A stretch of DNA of 64,000 nucleotides from a filamentous cyanobacterium ESFC-1 (GTDB lineage: Bacteria; Cyanobacteriota; Cyanobacteriia; Cyanobacteriales; Spirulinaceae), in contig KB904821.1 of NCBI GenBank assembly GCA_000380225.1, positions 5,309,661-5,373,660 on the forward strand, in the 5' to 3' direction. Of this stretch, positions 35,066-43,170 are shown in pieces. The translations under genes were made by a program, and so were the position numbers. How positions within the stretch are numbered: position 1 is the first letter of the stretch; every line of letters begins with the position of its first letter. The notes beneath the pieces were generated by a model. The model was not told the DNA's origin and made no database searches. It saw only the letters and a list, made by a program, of their open reading frames with translations.

Positions 35066-37513
35066 TTAGGTGGAATATTGACTAATATCAAATAAGGTAT
35101 TGATTTTTGTATTGTCTGGTAAACCACTTAGTTTGCATTCTGCTGGTTTTCCTTGTTGCTTACCTTGTACTAATGGACGCATAAACTCTTTTTCACGATG
35201 AGTTTTTTCTAGTAACCCTGTAAAGAAAAACCAAGAAAGTATTCTACTGGTGTAATCTTGACAGGTTTTAGGTAACCAATCACGATGAGAGTAAGCTCGT
35301 TTAAAACAATTTTGTATATTCCATAAAGTGGTTTTTTGACCAGGCTTAACAGTTTTAAAAAGCTCTAAAGCAACCACATGATCATCTAACTGATCTCGGA
35401 GAAAATTAGCCAATTCTTGATCGCTTAAAGCAATTATAAACTCAGGTACAAAAACTTTATTATTATTTGAGTCATAAGTTATTCCAAAAAAAGTAGACAA
35501 AGTATACAAAATATTTTTTACAGTTTTAGTCTTGTAATTTTTGTTTTTGTATATATCCAAATCCTTGAAAGTTATTGTTGTCAACTCACCTTCTTTTTTT
35601 CCATACTTTCTGGAATAGTCAATAAATAACCAAGCGACATCAACAGTTGTTTTAGGTATATAATTTAAATTAATTTGTGGTAATTGTTTATCTAAAACGA
35701 AATCCTTAAAAATATCCCAATAGACAGTATAGTTAACACCAGATTTAATGATAAAACGATTTTCCTCTAACTGTTTAATTGTGTCTTGTCCATAAGTAAT
35801 AATCAATTCGTCAAATTTAACAGGAGAATTTTTGGCAATATATTCTAAGCAACGAAATTCACTTGAAGTCAAAATTTCCAAATCTTTATTAAACATATCT
35901 GTAAGTAGCTTCTGAATTTTAGGAAGTTTATAATGATATTGACTACTTAATATGTTTGTGTCAGAACTATACATAGAACTAGAAATTTTCTTTAACACCC
36001 ACGGAAGTCCAGAACATCTATTTTCTAAAAATTTATATGTATATTGATTTAACTGTGTTTTTTTATTCTTCATGTAACTTTGCAATAAATCAAGAAATTG
36101 TTCGACTTCTCTATCGTTAAATGCTGGAATTTCAATTTCTTCTCTTATATCTCTTAATTTATCCCACATTCCCCTAGCTTTATGATCGTCAGGAATTAAT
36201 ATCCCTGTTCGCCAGCAAAAAGCTAAAACTATATTTTCTTTTAGAGAGTCAATTTCATAAGCTAATTCTTCAAACATTTCATAGACACAAAACAATGATT
36301 CTTTTGTGAATAGTTCTTCAAATTGGTCAAAGAAAATAACAAGAATTTTCTTGTGTCTTTTCAAATAAGCTAAAATTTCTTTTATTGATTGATTATCAAA
36401 AATAGATTGCTCAATACTTTCAATATAAACAGAATGACTTGGCAAATCAATAAACTTATCTTTTAATGCTTCTTCAATAGCTTTTTTTATGGCATTTAAA
36501 ATAAATAATTTACCCTTAGCCGACCTTACATCAATATTACATAAATAATATTTCTGAGTATATTGTTTGTGAGTAAAACAATCAGTTTTTAGTTTAATAG
36601 CCAAGGATGATTTACCAATGCCCGTTTTCCCTTCAAAACAAATAATTCTTGTTGGATTGGAGTTTTCGAGTATATCAGATAAAAAATCCCAAAACTTTTT
36701 GATTATTGTCTTACGACCAATAAAATCCTGAGCTTGGCAAGGTCTTTGATAAATTTCAAAACTTTCTGATGTATTAACCAAAGCAACGTGTTCTTTGTTT
36801 ATATTTTTGTTTACTTCTTGTTCTTGGCTAGATTTATTAGGAGCGTTTCCTTCTAAAATACTTAAATTTGTCCATAAATTATTTTCTTCAAAATAGCTCT
36901 TAATTTTTGCAATTGTAATTGTTTTTTGCTTAAAGCAAGCAGGGAAAACATAAGCCAAGCTTGGTTGATTTTCATTTAGCTCAATAACTTCTAAAACCCA
37001 AGCTTTTAACTCCGGAGTAATTAATAAGGTGATAACCTTGCTGTTATTAAGGTATTTTTTGTGTATCTCAGGGAAATTAATGATTTGGGTTTCAAGTAAT
37101 TTATTTATTATTTGTTCTGTTCCCCAAAATTTCATGAGGTTTGTATCTTCCAATTGTTTAAAGCAGGATGTGACATCAGAATTTAATCCTGAAACAGAGC
37201 AAATAATAGCTTGTTTTACATTTTTAATCTCTTTAGTTAATTGACATTTAGTTAAAATAGAAAAAGACTTATGAAAAATAGTGGAATCAATTGTCTTCTG
37301 CATATTTTTGCATTCAAGCAAAATATGACTATTATCAGTTCTATTTTTAGCAAGTATATCTATTTCTGAACCAGTAATCCTTAAATTCGTAGCGGTTTGA
37401 AAACCTTCTTTTTTGAGTATCTCTTCAATTAAATCTTGAAAGAATTTACCTTTTTGCGTGGTATTCCATGTAGGAGGAACAAACAACTTTAACTGCTTTT
37501 TGAGATCGTTCAT
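35066..37513 (-). CDS. PD-(D/E)XK nuclease-STAND ATPase fusion, candidate defence protein
   Basis: 815 residues from the ATG giving MNDLKKQLKLF (a TTG 27 bases upstream is in frame but weak). Residues ~15-135 form an Mrr/restriction-endonuclease-like PD-(D/E)XK domain: Asp52 in GSEIDILAKN and Glu67-x-Lys69 in ILLECKN. Residues ~255-560 are a STAND-type P-loop NTPase: the DFIGRK entry motif (~263-268), Walker A GKTGIGKSS (295-303), Walker B ILVIFFDQFEEL (390-401), sensor CWRTG (~433-437), and the GLPW winged-helix motif. The remaining ~250 residues are helical with no recognised repeat. The gene is strikingly AT-rich compared with both neighbours and has no HIP1 octamers, pointing to horizontal transfer. 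Nuclease-STAND fusions (Avs-type) are antiviral; this one is shorter and lacks an evident TPR sensor. Confidence 0.75.
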   Translation of the reverse strand: MNDLKKQLKLFVPPTWNTTQKGKFFQDLIEEILKKEGFQTATNLRITGSEIDILAKNRTDNSHILLECKNMQKTIDSTIFHKSFSILTKCQLTKEIKNVKQAIICSVSGLNSDVTSCFKQLEDTNLMKFWGTEQIINKLLETQIINFPEIHKKYLNNSKVITLLITPELKAWVLEVIELNENQPSLAYVFPACFKQKTITIAKIKSYFEENNLWTNLSILEGNAPNKSSQEQEVNKNINKEHVALVNTSESFEIYQRPCQAQDFIGRKTIIKKFWDFLSDILENSNPTRIICFEGKTGIGKSSLAIKLKTDCFTHKQYTQKYYLCNIDVRSAKGKLFILNAIKKAIEEALKDKFIDLPSHSVYIESIEQSIFDNQSIKEILAYLKRHKKILVIFFDQFEELFTKESLFCVYEMFEELAYEIDSLKENIVLAFCWRTGILIPDDHKARGMWDKLRDIREEIEIPAFNDREVEQFLDLLQSYMKNKKTQLNQYTYKFLENRCSGLPWVLKKISSSMYSSDTNILSSQYHYKLPKIQKLLTDMFNKDLEILTSSEFRCLEYIAKNSPVKFDELIITYGQDTIKQLEENRFIIKSGVNYTVYWDIFKDFVLDKQLPQINLNYIPKTTVDVAWLFIDYSRKYGKKEGELTTITFKDLDIYKNKNYKTKTVKNILYTLSTFFGITYDSNNNKVFVPEFIIALSDQELANFLRDQLDDHVVALELFKTVKPGQKTTLWNIQNCFKRAYSHRDWLPKTCQDYTSRILSWFFFTGLLEKTHREKEFMRPLVQGKQQGKPAECKLSGLPDNTKINTLFDISQYST

Positions 37514-37553
37514 AAAACTATTTTGTTTTTTACAGTACAAAAGTTTTTATACT

Positions 37554-37567
37554 AATACAATTGTATT
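37554..37567. promoter_or_regulatory. perfect 14-bp palindrome upstream of the nuclease-STAND gene
   Basis: AATACAATTGTATT, centred ~47 bp before the start codon in AT-rich sequence; suitable for a dimeric regulator. No regulator gene is adjacent. Confidence 0.4.
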
Positions 37568-37626
37568 GTAACTAATATTATCGATGAGGAGCAAGGATTT
37601 TCTTACTCCTCATTATTAAACAGGGC

Positions 37627-40599
37627 TTATTCTGCGCCTTCTATCGGTGCAAAACCTTGACGTTGGATGTTTTCGGTAACGTGACGGGGTTCGAGGAATT
37701 GGAGGAGGTAATCGGGGCCTCCGGCTTTTGAACCCACCCCAGAGAGTTTGAAACCACCAAAGGGCTGACGAGAAACGATCGCGCCCGTGATGGTACGGTT
37801 AATGTATAAATTCCCTACCTCAAACTCAGCATAAGCGCGATCGATGTGGGAAGGAGTACGGGAGTATAAACCCCCCGTGAGGGCGTAATTTGTGCCGTTT
37901 GCGAAAGCTAAAGCTTCGTCAAAGTTTTGGGCTTTGATGACTGCAACCACGGGGCCGAAAATTTCTTCTTGGGCAATGGTGGCGTTGGGGTCTACATCGG
38001 TGAAAATGGTGGGAGGGATAAAGTAGCCCGTTTCTAACTTGTCTCCACTGAATGCGAGAGTGGCTTCGGTGTTTGCTTTTTCGATGTATTCGAGGATGTT
38101 GCGATAGGCTTTCTCGTCTACGACTGGGCCGACTTTGGTACTGGGATCGTCTGCTGTTCCGACGTTTAGGGACTTGGTTGCTTCAATCAAACGCTCCACA
38201 AAACTATCGTAAACCGAAGCCAAGACGATCGCGCGCGAACAAGCCGAACATTTTTGACCCGTATAGCCAAACGCCGAAGCCACAACCCCTGCAACCGCTT
38301 GGTCGAGGTCGGCACTTTCATCAACGATAATGGCATTTTTGCCCCCCATTTCCGCGATAACCCGTTTCAGGTGTTTTTGACCGGGACGCAGTTTGGCCGC
38401 TTCTGCGTAGATGTGACAGCCCACTTCCTGAGAACCGGTAAAGGCGATCAGGTGGGTGTCTGGGTGTTCGACGAGGTGATTTCCCACGGTAGACCCTTTA
38501 CCGGGGACGTATTGGAATACGCCCTTGGGAATCCCGGCTTCTACGAGGATTTCGGCAATTTTCGCGGCAATTACCGAAGAAGGGGCAGCAGGCTTGAGGA
38601 GGGTGCAGTTTCCGGTTACTAACGAAGCCACCGTCATCCCTGTCGCGATCGCCATCGGGAAATTCCAAGGAGAAATGACCACCGCAATCCCCCGTGGTTG
38701 ATAGCGATAGCGGTTATTTTCCCCCGCGACATCGTAGTTATAACCTTGGTCGAGGCGTTCCATTTCGTCGGCATAATAGCGACAAAAATCAATCGCTTCA
38801 GACACCTCTGCGTCCGCTTCTGGGAGGATTTTACCCACTTCCCAACAAATCCAAGCGCACAGTTCGTAACGGCGAGATTCCATGATTTCCGCCGCTTTGC
38901 GTAAAACGCCAGCCCGTTCGCGTACCGGGGTTTTGCCCCAAGTTTTAAAAGCCGTTTTAGCCGCAGTCATGGCTGCATCGGCTTGTTCTACCGAGATTTG
39001 CCCTACTTTCCCGACAATCTCGCTCTTGTGGCTAGGATTCACCGAATTGAGGAATGACTCGGTTTGGACGTATTCGCCGTTAATCAGAGGTAAATAAGTC
39101 TTACCTAGGCTGTTTTTGACTTTGTTTAGAGCCTGCTTGGCCTTTTCTCGCAATTCCGCATCCGCATAATCCGTATCAGCCGCATTGGGGAAGGGAGACT
39201 GGGCAATAACTGGGGGTTCGGCTTCGACTTGGGGAGGTGCGATCAAGTCTTCGATGGGGCGTTCTTCCATATTCTGCCGCAAGAAAGAACTATTAGCCGT
39301 ATTTTCCAGCAAACGGCGAATTAAATAGGACATTCCCGGTAATAAGTCGCCATAGGGGGCATAAACCCGCACTCGATGACCTCGTTTGACTAAAGCTTGC
39401 GCGAGTTGGTCGCCCATGCCGTACAATACCTGCATCTCGAAGCGACGAGAGGGGATGTTGAGGGTTTGGGCGATCGCCATCGCTTTTGCTTGAGTCCGCA
39501 CGTTATGAGAACCGATCGCCCCATACAGATATTCGTGATTTTCTAACAAAATCTGCATTAAAACTTCGTAGTTGGCATCTGTGGCGGCTTTTTGGTTGTA
39601 AACGGGTTGCGGCCAGCGATTTTGAACGGATGTAATCGTTTCTTGATCCCAATAAGCCCCTTTCACCAAGCGGACTGTAACCGGAGTTCCCCGTTGTTTT
39701 GCCCAGTTCACAATCCCTTGTAAATCCGCTTTCGAGTCCCGCAGATAGCCTTGGATCGTCATTCCCACATCGCTGCGATCGCGAAATTCCTCCTCTATGA
39801 GCAATTCCTTGAGAATCGCCAAGGTCATATCCTTGTATTCATATTGTTCCATATCAAAGTGAACCGCCACGCCGATTTCCTTGGCTTTGCGTAATAGAGT
39901 ACGGATGCGATCGCACACTTTAACTTTACTGCCTTCAGGATCGAGGGGGTCAAACTGGGAATAAAACGCCGTCAGCTTCACCGATACTTGTACCGGAGAC
40001 AACGGTTCGCTTTCTGTCCCGTCAATCTGGGGAATCCTTGACCACTTTTGCGACGCTTGACTCAACTGCGTCATCAAATCCAAATAGCGGTCTAAATAAG
40101 ACTGCGCCTCGGTTTCAGTAATCACCGCTTCTCCGAGGAGATCGATCGTAAACGCCATTTTATCTTTCCGCAGGCGTTCGATCGTCTTAATCACCTTCGG
40201 GATCGTCTCCCCGGCAATATACTTATAAGCGAGGGTTTCGACGGCTTTAGAAACCGTTGTCGCAGCAGTTTGAGCCGGTAAACTATTGGAGTCAGCAAAA
40301 TTAAGCATATTTTTGAGCATTCCCGGCAATTCCACGCTCTCGCTGCTCATATATTCCTGGAAATGCCGCGCAATCTCCGCCTTACTCCGTAAAGCCGGTA
40401 AACAATCAATAAAACTAAATAATTGATAGCGTAACCCTGGATTAGCCATTGCCCAATCGAGTAGCTTATCATCCACTCGCATTTGGGAACGGACTTGGCT
40501 CAAAAACGAACGCTTGTCGCGGGTTGCAGCGATTAACTCCTTAGCAATTTCTTGGGTTGTAAATTCGTAATCTTGATTCGTTGGAACTTGCGTTACCAC
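37627..40599 (-). CDS. putA: PutA-type proline dehydrogenase/P5C dehydrogenase
   Basis: About 990 residues. Residues ~100-450 form the FAD proline dehydrogenase barrel (VAVHFDMEQYEYKDMTLAIL, VTVRLVKGAYWDQET, RRLLENTANSSFLRQN). Residues ~500-985 form the NAD-dependent glutamate-semialdehyde dehydrogenase (ISPWNFPMAIATG, FTGSQEVG, AEMGGKNAIIVDESADLDQA, GYTGQKCSACSRAI with catalytic Cys). Together they oxidise proline to glutamate. There is no N-terminal ribbon-helix-helix DNA-binding domain, so it is not an autorepressor. Start: AGGAG lies at a good distance from the GTG at 40599; the GTG at 40611 overlaps that site and is less likely. Confidence 0.93.
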   Translation of the reverse strand: MVTQVPTNQDYEFTTQEIAKELIAATRDKRSFLSQVRSQMRVDDKLLDWAMANPGLRYQLFSFIDCLPALRSKAEIARHFQEYMSSESVELPGMLKNMLNFADSNSLPAQTAATTVSKAVETLAYKYIAGETIPKVIKTIERLRKDKMAFTIDLLGEAVITETEAQSYLDRYLDLMTQLSQASQKWSRIPQIDGTESEPLSPVQVSVKLTAFYSQFDPLDPEGSKVKVCDRIRTLLRKAKEIGVAVHFDMEQYEYKDMTLAILKELLIEEEFRDRSDVGMTIQGYLRDSKADLQGIVNWAKQRGTPVTVRLVKGAYWDQETITSVQNRWPQPVYNQKAATDANYEVLMQILLENHEYLYGAIGSHNVRTQAKAMAIAQTLNIPSRRFEMQVLYGMGDQLAQALVKRGHRVRVYAPYGDLLPGMSYLIRRLLENTANSSFLRQNMEERPIEDLIAPPQVEAEPPVIAQSPFPNAADTDYADAELREKAKQALNKVKNSLGKTYLPLINGEYVQTESFLNSVNPSHKSEIVGKVGQISVEQADAAMTAAKTAFKTWGKTPVRERAGVLRKAAEIMESRRYELCAWICWEVGKILPEADAEVSEAIDFCRYYADEMERLDQGYNYDVAGENNRYRYQPRGIAVVISPWNFPMAIATGMTVASLVTGNCTLLKPAAPSSVIAAKIAEILVEAGIPKGVFQYVPGKGSTVGNHLVEHPDTHLIAFTGSQEVGCHIYAEAAKLRPGQKHLKRVIAEMGGKNAIIVDESADLDQAVAGVVASAFGYTGQKCSACSRAIVLASVYDSFVERLIEATKSLNVGTADDPSTKVGPVVDEKAYRNILEYIEKANTEATLAFSGDKLETGYFIPPTIFTDVDPNATIAQEEIFGPVVAVIKAQNFDEALAFANGTNYALTGGLYSRTPSHIDRAYAEFEVGNLYINRTITGAIVSRQPFGGFKLSGVGSKAGGPDYLLQFLEPRHVTENIQRQGFAPIEGAE

Positions 40600-40847
40600 G
40601 GCGTTTAACACTCCTAATTCAGTCGCGTGTGGGAGTCAAAGCAAGAGTTTAACTCCATATTCTATTGTCAGGGTTTAGGGACAAATTTGCTGCAAGAAAA
40701 GCGAGAAATTAACCCGAAGAACAGAAGCCAGGGTTGAGCACAATCCAGAACGGCATTTTTTATGCAAAAAATCCATCATGTCTTGCGTTTTTCGCATTTT
40801 AAAACAATTAAACCATCCGGATAGCGACTCCCAGATGAGGAGAAGAA

Positions 40848-40955
40848 ATGAGCAAGAAATCGCCGATTGACTGGATTGAGGCAAATATTTCTGGCTCAGA
40901 AACGGATGTGTCGTTAACGCCAAGACCAAATTACAGTAAAATTCAGGTTGATTAA
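40848..40955 (+). CDS. possible small protein, 35 residues
   Basis: Excellent ribosome site (GAGGAGAAGAA directly before ATG). The peptide begins MSKKSPIDWIEANISGSE and ends RPNYSKIQVD; it is hydrophilic with no signal peptide or membrane segment. I do not recognise it. It sits between putA and the pentapeptide-repeat gene, about 1.1 kb before the lasso-peptide genes, with no obvious link to them. The strength of the ribosome site is the only support. Confidence 0.4.
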   Translation: MSKKSPIDWIEANISGSETDVSLTPRPNYSKIQVD

Positions 40956-41027
40956 AGCCAGTTGACGTAATTTCGCGGTTTGATCAAAGGCCACAATCCC
41001 CTGGCGATCGATAAAAAATTAATTCTT

Positions 41028-41753
41028 ATGGTTGAGAACGCAAAAGATATTGAACGACTACTCGAAACGAAGCAGTGTCAAGGTGGAGACTTAAGCGGTG
41101 CTAATCTGAGCGAACTCGATCTCAGTGGGGCTGATTTAAGCGGTGCAAAGCTATACTGCGCCAATTTGAGTCATACCAACTTGAGTGGGGCTAACCTCAG
41201 TGGGACTGACCTCAGCTTTGCTAACTTTGTTAATACGGACTTAACCCGCAGTAATATTCGCGGTGCGGATGCGAGAGGGATTAATTTATTTGACTCTCAT
41301 CTCAACGATGCCAATTTGAGTGGTACAGATTTAACCTTTGCTAATTTGGTGAATGCAAGTTTGAGCGAAACGAATCTTTGTGCTGTGAAATTAGTCGGGA
41401 CAAATTTGATCGGGGCAAAACTCAACGGGGCTAACCTCAGTAGTGCGGACTTGAGTGGTGCGAATTTGAGTACAGCCAACTTGATCTCGGCTAAACTGTT
41501 GAGCAGCGATCTCAGCGAAGCCAAGTTAGTCCGAGCCGATCTCAGCGATGCCAATTTGATTGGGGCCAATTTGTCAGAAGCGAATTTATCGAATGCCAAT
41601 TTGCTCAATACAAATTTAGTCAGTGCGGTTTTGATTAATGCTTATCTCATCGGGGCAAACCTAATTGGGACAAAGCTCGATAACGCTAGACTGGATGGCG
41701 CGATCGGCATTACCATGGATGGCCAATTGGTAATTCGCGATCGCGTGAATTAG
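41028..41753 (+). CDS. pentapeptide-repeat protein
   Basis: 241 residues from an ATG (the frame opens at a TTG 48 bases upstream). After a ~15-residue helix (NAKDIERLLETKQC), almost the whole protein is A(D/N)LxX repeats, about 40 units (DLSGANLSELDLSGADLSGA and similar), predicting a right-handed quadrilateral beta-helix. A short non-repeat tail (ITMDGQLVIRDRVN) caps it. Such proteins are abundant in cyanobacteria and mostly of unknown role; some mimic DNA and bind gyrase. No signal peptide, so likely cytosolic. Confidence 0.9.
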   Translation: MVENAKDIERLLETKQCQGGDLSGANLSELDLSGADLSGAKLYCANLSHTNLSGANLSGTDLSFANFVNTDLTRSNIRGADARGINLFDSHLNDANLSGTDLTFANLVNASLSETNLCAVKLVGTNLIGAKLNGANLSSADLSGANLSTANLISAKLLSSDLSEAKLVRADLSDANLIGANLSEANLSNANLLNTNLVSAVLINAYLIGANLIGTKLDNARLDGAIGITMDGQLVIRDRVN

Positions 41754-41833
41754 TCATTTGTCCTTGGTCATTTGTCCTTTGTTGTTGGTTATTGGTTGTT
41801 GGGTTTCACTTCGTTCTACCCAACCTACTCCTG

Positions 41834-42024
41834 ATGACTCTCGCGTGAAACGTTAATGCGCGCTTTTTGAGGAACCGAACCCAGATATATTCTAGCGTTG
41901 AGGCTTTTCTAGAGTCTGCCCTATAGCAAGAAGTTTCTGACTCCCTTTCTGGGGTAAAGTTCAACTCCCCCCCGATTGCCGAGGAGCCGATTGCCGATTG
42001 CCCCTTAATCGCTGATTACTGAAA
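41834..42024 (+). repeat. dispersed repeat family R2, copy adjoining the lasso locus
   Basis: Shares CCCAGATATATTCTAGCGTTGAG, TTTTCTAGAGTCTGCCCTA and AGCAAGAAGTTTCTGACTC in order with the copies at 24 kb, and ends in GATTGCCGATTGCCCCTTAA just before the PqqD-like start codon. Confidence 0.75.
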
Positions 42025-42031
42025 AAAGCTG

Positions 42032-42313
42032 ATGACTGATATCACCCTTAGCCAAAATGTAGTTCAATGTCCGAATGTGTTAGTGCAAAATCTAGCAGAT
42101 GAAGCGGTATTGCTCAATCTGGACAGCGAAGCTTATTTTGGCCTTAATGAAGTCGGGACGCGGATGTTTGCTGTTTTGCAAGAACACAATTCCATTGCAG
42201 ACGCTCATCAACAACTCTTGGCAGAATACGATATTGATTCCGAAAAGCTGAAAACCGACTTACTCAACCTGATTCAGCAATTGGTAGAGCAGGGGTTAGT
42301 GACCGTGAGTTAG
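42032..42313 (+). CDS. PqqD-like RiPP recognition protein (lasso peptide B1)
   Basis: 93 residues, a stand-alone PqqD/RRE winged-helix domain: ITLSQNVVQCPNVLVQNLAD, then EAVLLNLDSEAYFGLNEVGT and the helical LNLIQQLVEQGLVTV end. In lasso-peptide systems the B1 protein binds the leader peptide and presents it to the B2 protease and C cyclase. The family assignment rests on the Y-F-G-L-N-x-x-G-T segment and on genes downstream. A transposable-type repeat ends only a few bases before the start, so its native promoter may have been replaced. Confidence 0.85.
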   Translation: MTDITLSQNVVQCPNVLVQNLADEAVLLNLDSEAYFGLNEVGTRMFAVLQEHNSIADAHQQLLAEYDIDSEKLKTDLLNLIQQLVEQGLVTVS

Positions 42314-42320
42314 AAGTAAT

Positions 42321-43148
42321 AGAGTTTCAAGCTTGCGTAGGGGTCAGGTTTCCTGACCCAATCTCAACTTTTGGGGATTGAGATTTGATGTTGTTATTTC
42401 GCAATAATCGATTGGGAATTATAGCGCTACGATACTCTGAATATGTGCTGCCATAACGTGAAATTGGGCAGGGAAATGGGGATCCTACAGGTGATTTGAC
42501 ACAAATGCCCTGAGTTTCGCTCAAAACTCTATCGACATTAGAGTTTCAAGCTTGCGTAGGGGTCAGGTTTCCTGACCCAATCTCAACTTTTGGGGATTGA
42601 GATTTGATGTTGTTATTTCGCAATAATCGATTGGGAATTATAGCGCTACGATACTCTGAATATGTGCTGCCATAACGTGAAATTGGGCAGGGAAATGGGG
42701 ATCCTACAGGTGATTTGACACAAATGCCCTGAGTTTCGCTCAAAACTCTATCGACATTAGAGTTTCAAGCTTGCGTAGGGGTCAGGTTTCCTGACCCAAT
42801 CTTAACTTTTGGGGATTGAGATTTGATGTTGTTATTTTGCAATAATCGATTGGGAATTATAGCGTTACGATACTCTGAATATGTGCTGCCATAACGTGAA
42901 ATTGGGCAGGGAAATGGGGACCCTACAGGTGATTTGACACAAATGCCCTAAGTTTCGCTCAAAACTCTATCGACATTAGAGTTTCAAGCCTGTGTAGGGG
43001 TCAGGTTTCCTGACCCAATCTTAACTTTTGGGGATTGAGATTTGATGTTGTTATTTTGCAATAATCGATTGGGAATTATAGCGCTACGATACTCTGAATA
43101 TGTGCTGCCATAACGTGAAATTGGGCAGGGAAATGGGGATCCTACAGA
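42321..43148 (+). repeat. 3.8-copy tandem array of a 219-bp unit
   Basis: Units begin at 42321, 42540, 42759 and 42978, each with AGAGTTTCAAGC(T/C)TG. The first two are almost identical and the last two carry a few shared substitutions; the fourth is cut at CCTACAG. Each unit has three stem-loops: GGTCAGG-TTT-CCTGACC, AATCTCAA...TTGAGATT, and GAGTTT-CGCTCA-AAACTC. Reverse-strand open frames of ~65 codons recur in each copy but lack ribosome sites. The array fills the 857 bp between the B1 and C genes of the lasso locus. Confidence 0.95.
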
Positions 43149-43170
43149 TTTTGACAAAATTACAATCAGG

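Noticed and set aside
40675..40929. Reverse-strand open frame of 84 codons between putA and the pentapeptide gene
   Set aside because: No ribosome site, Ser/Leu/Cys-rich composition without family resemblance, and it overlaps the better-supported 35-codon frame.
42321..43148. CRISPR array
   Set aside because: Units are contiguous 219-bp repeats with no variable spacers, and no cas genes are present.
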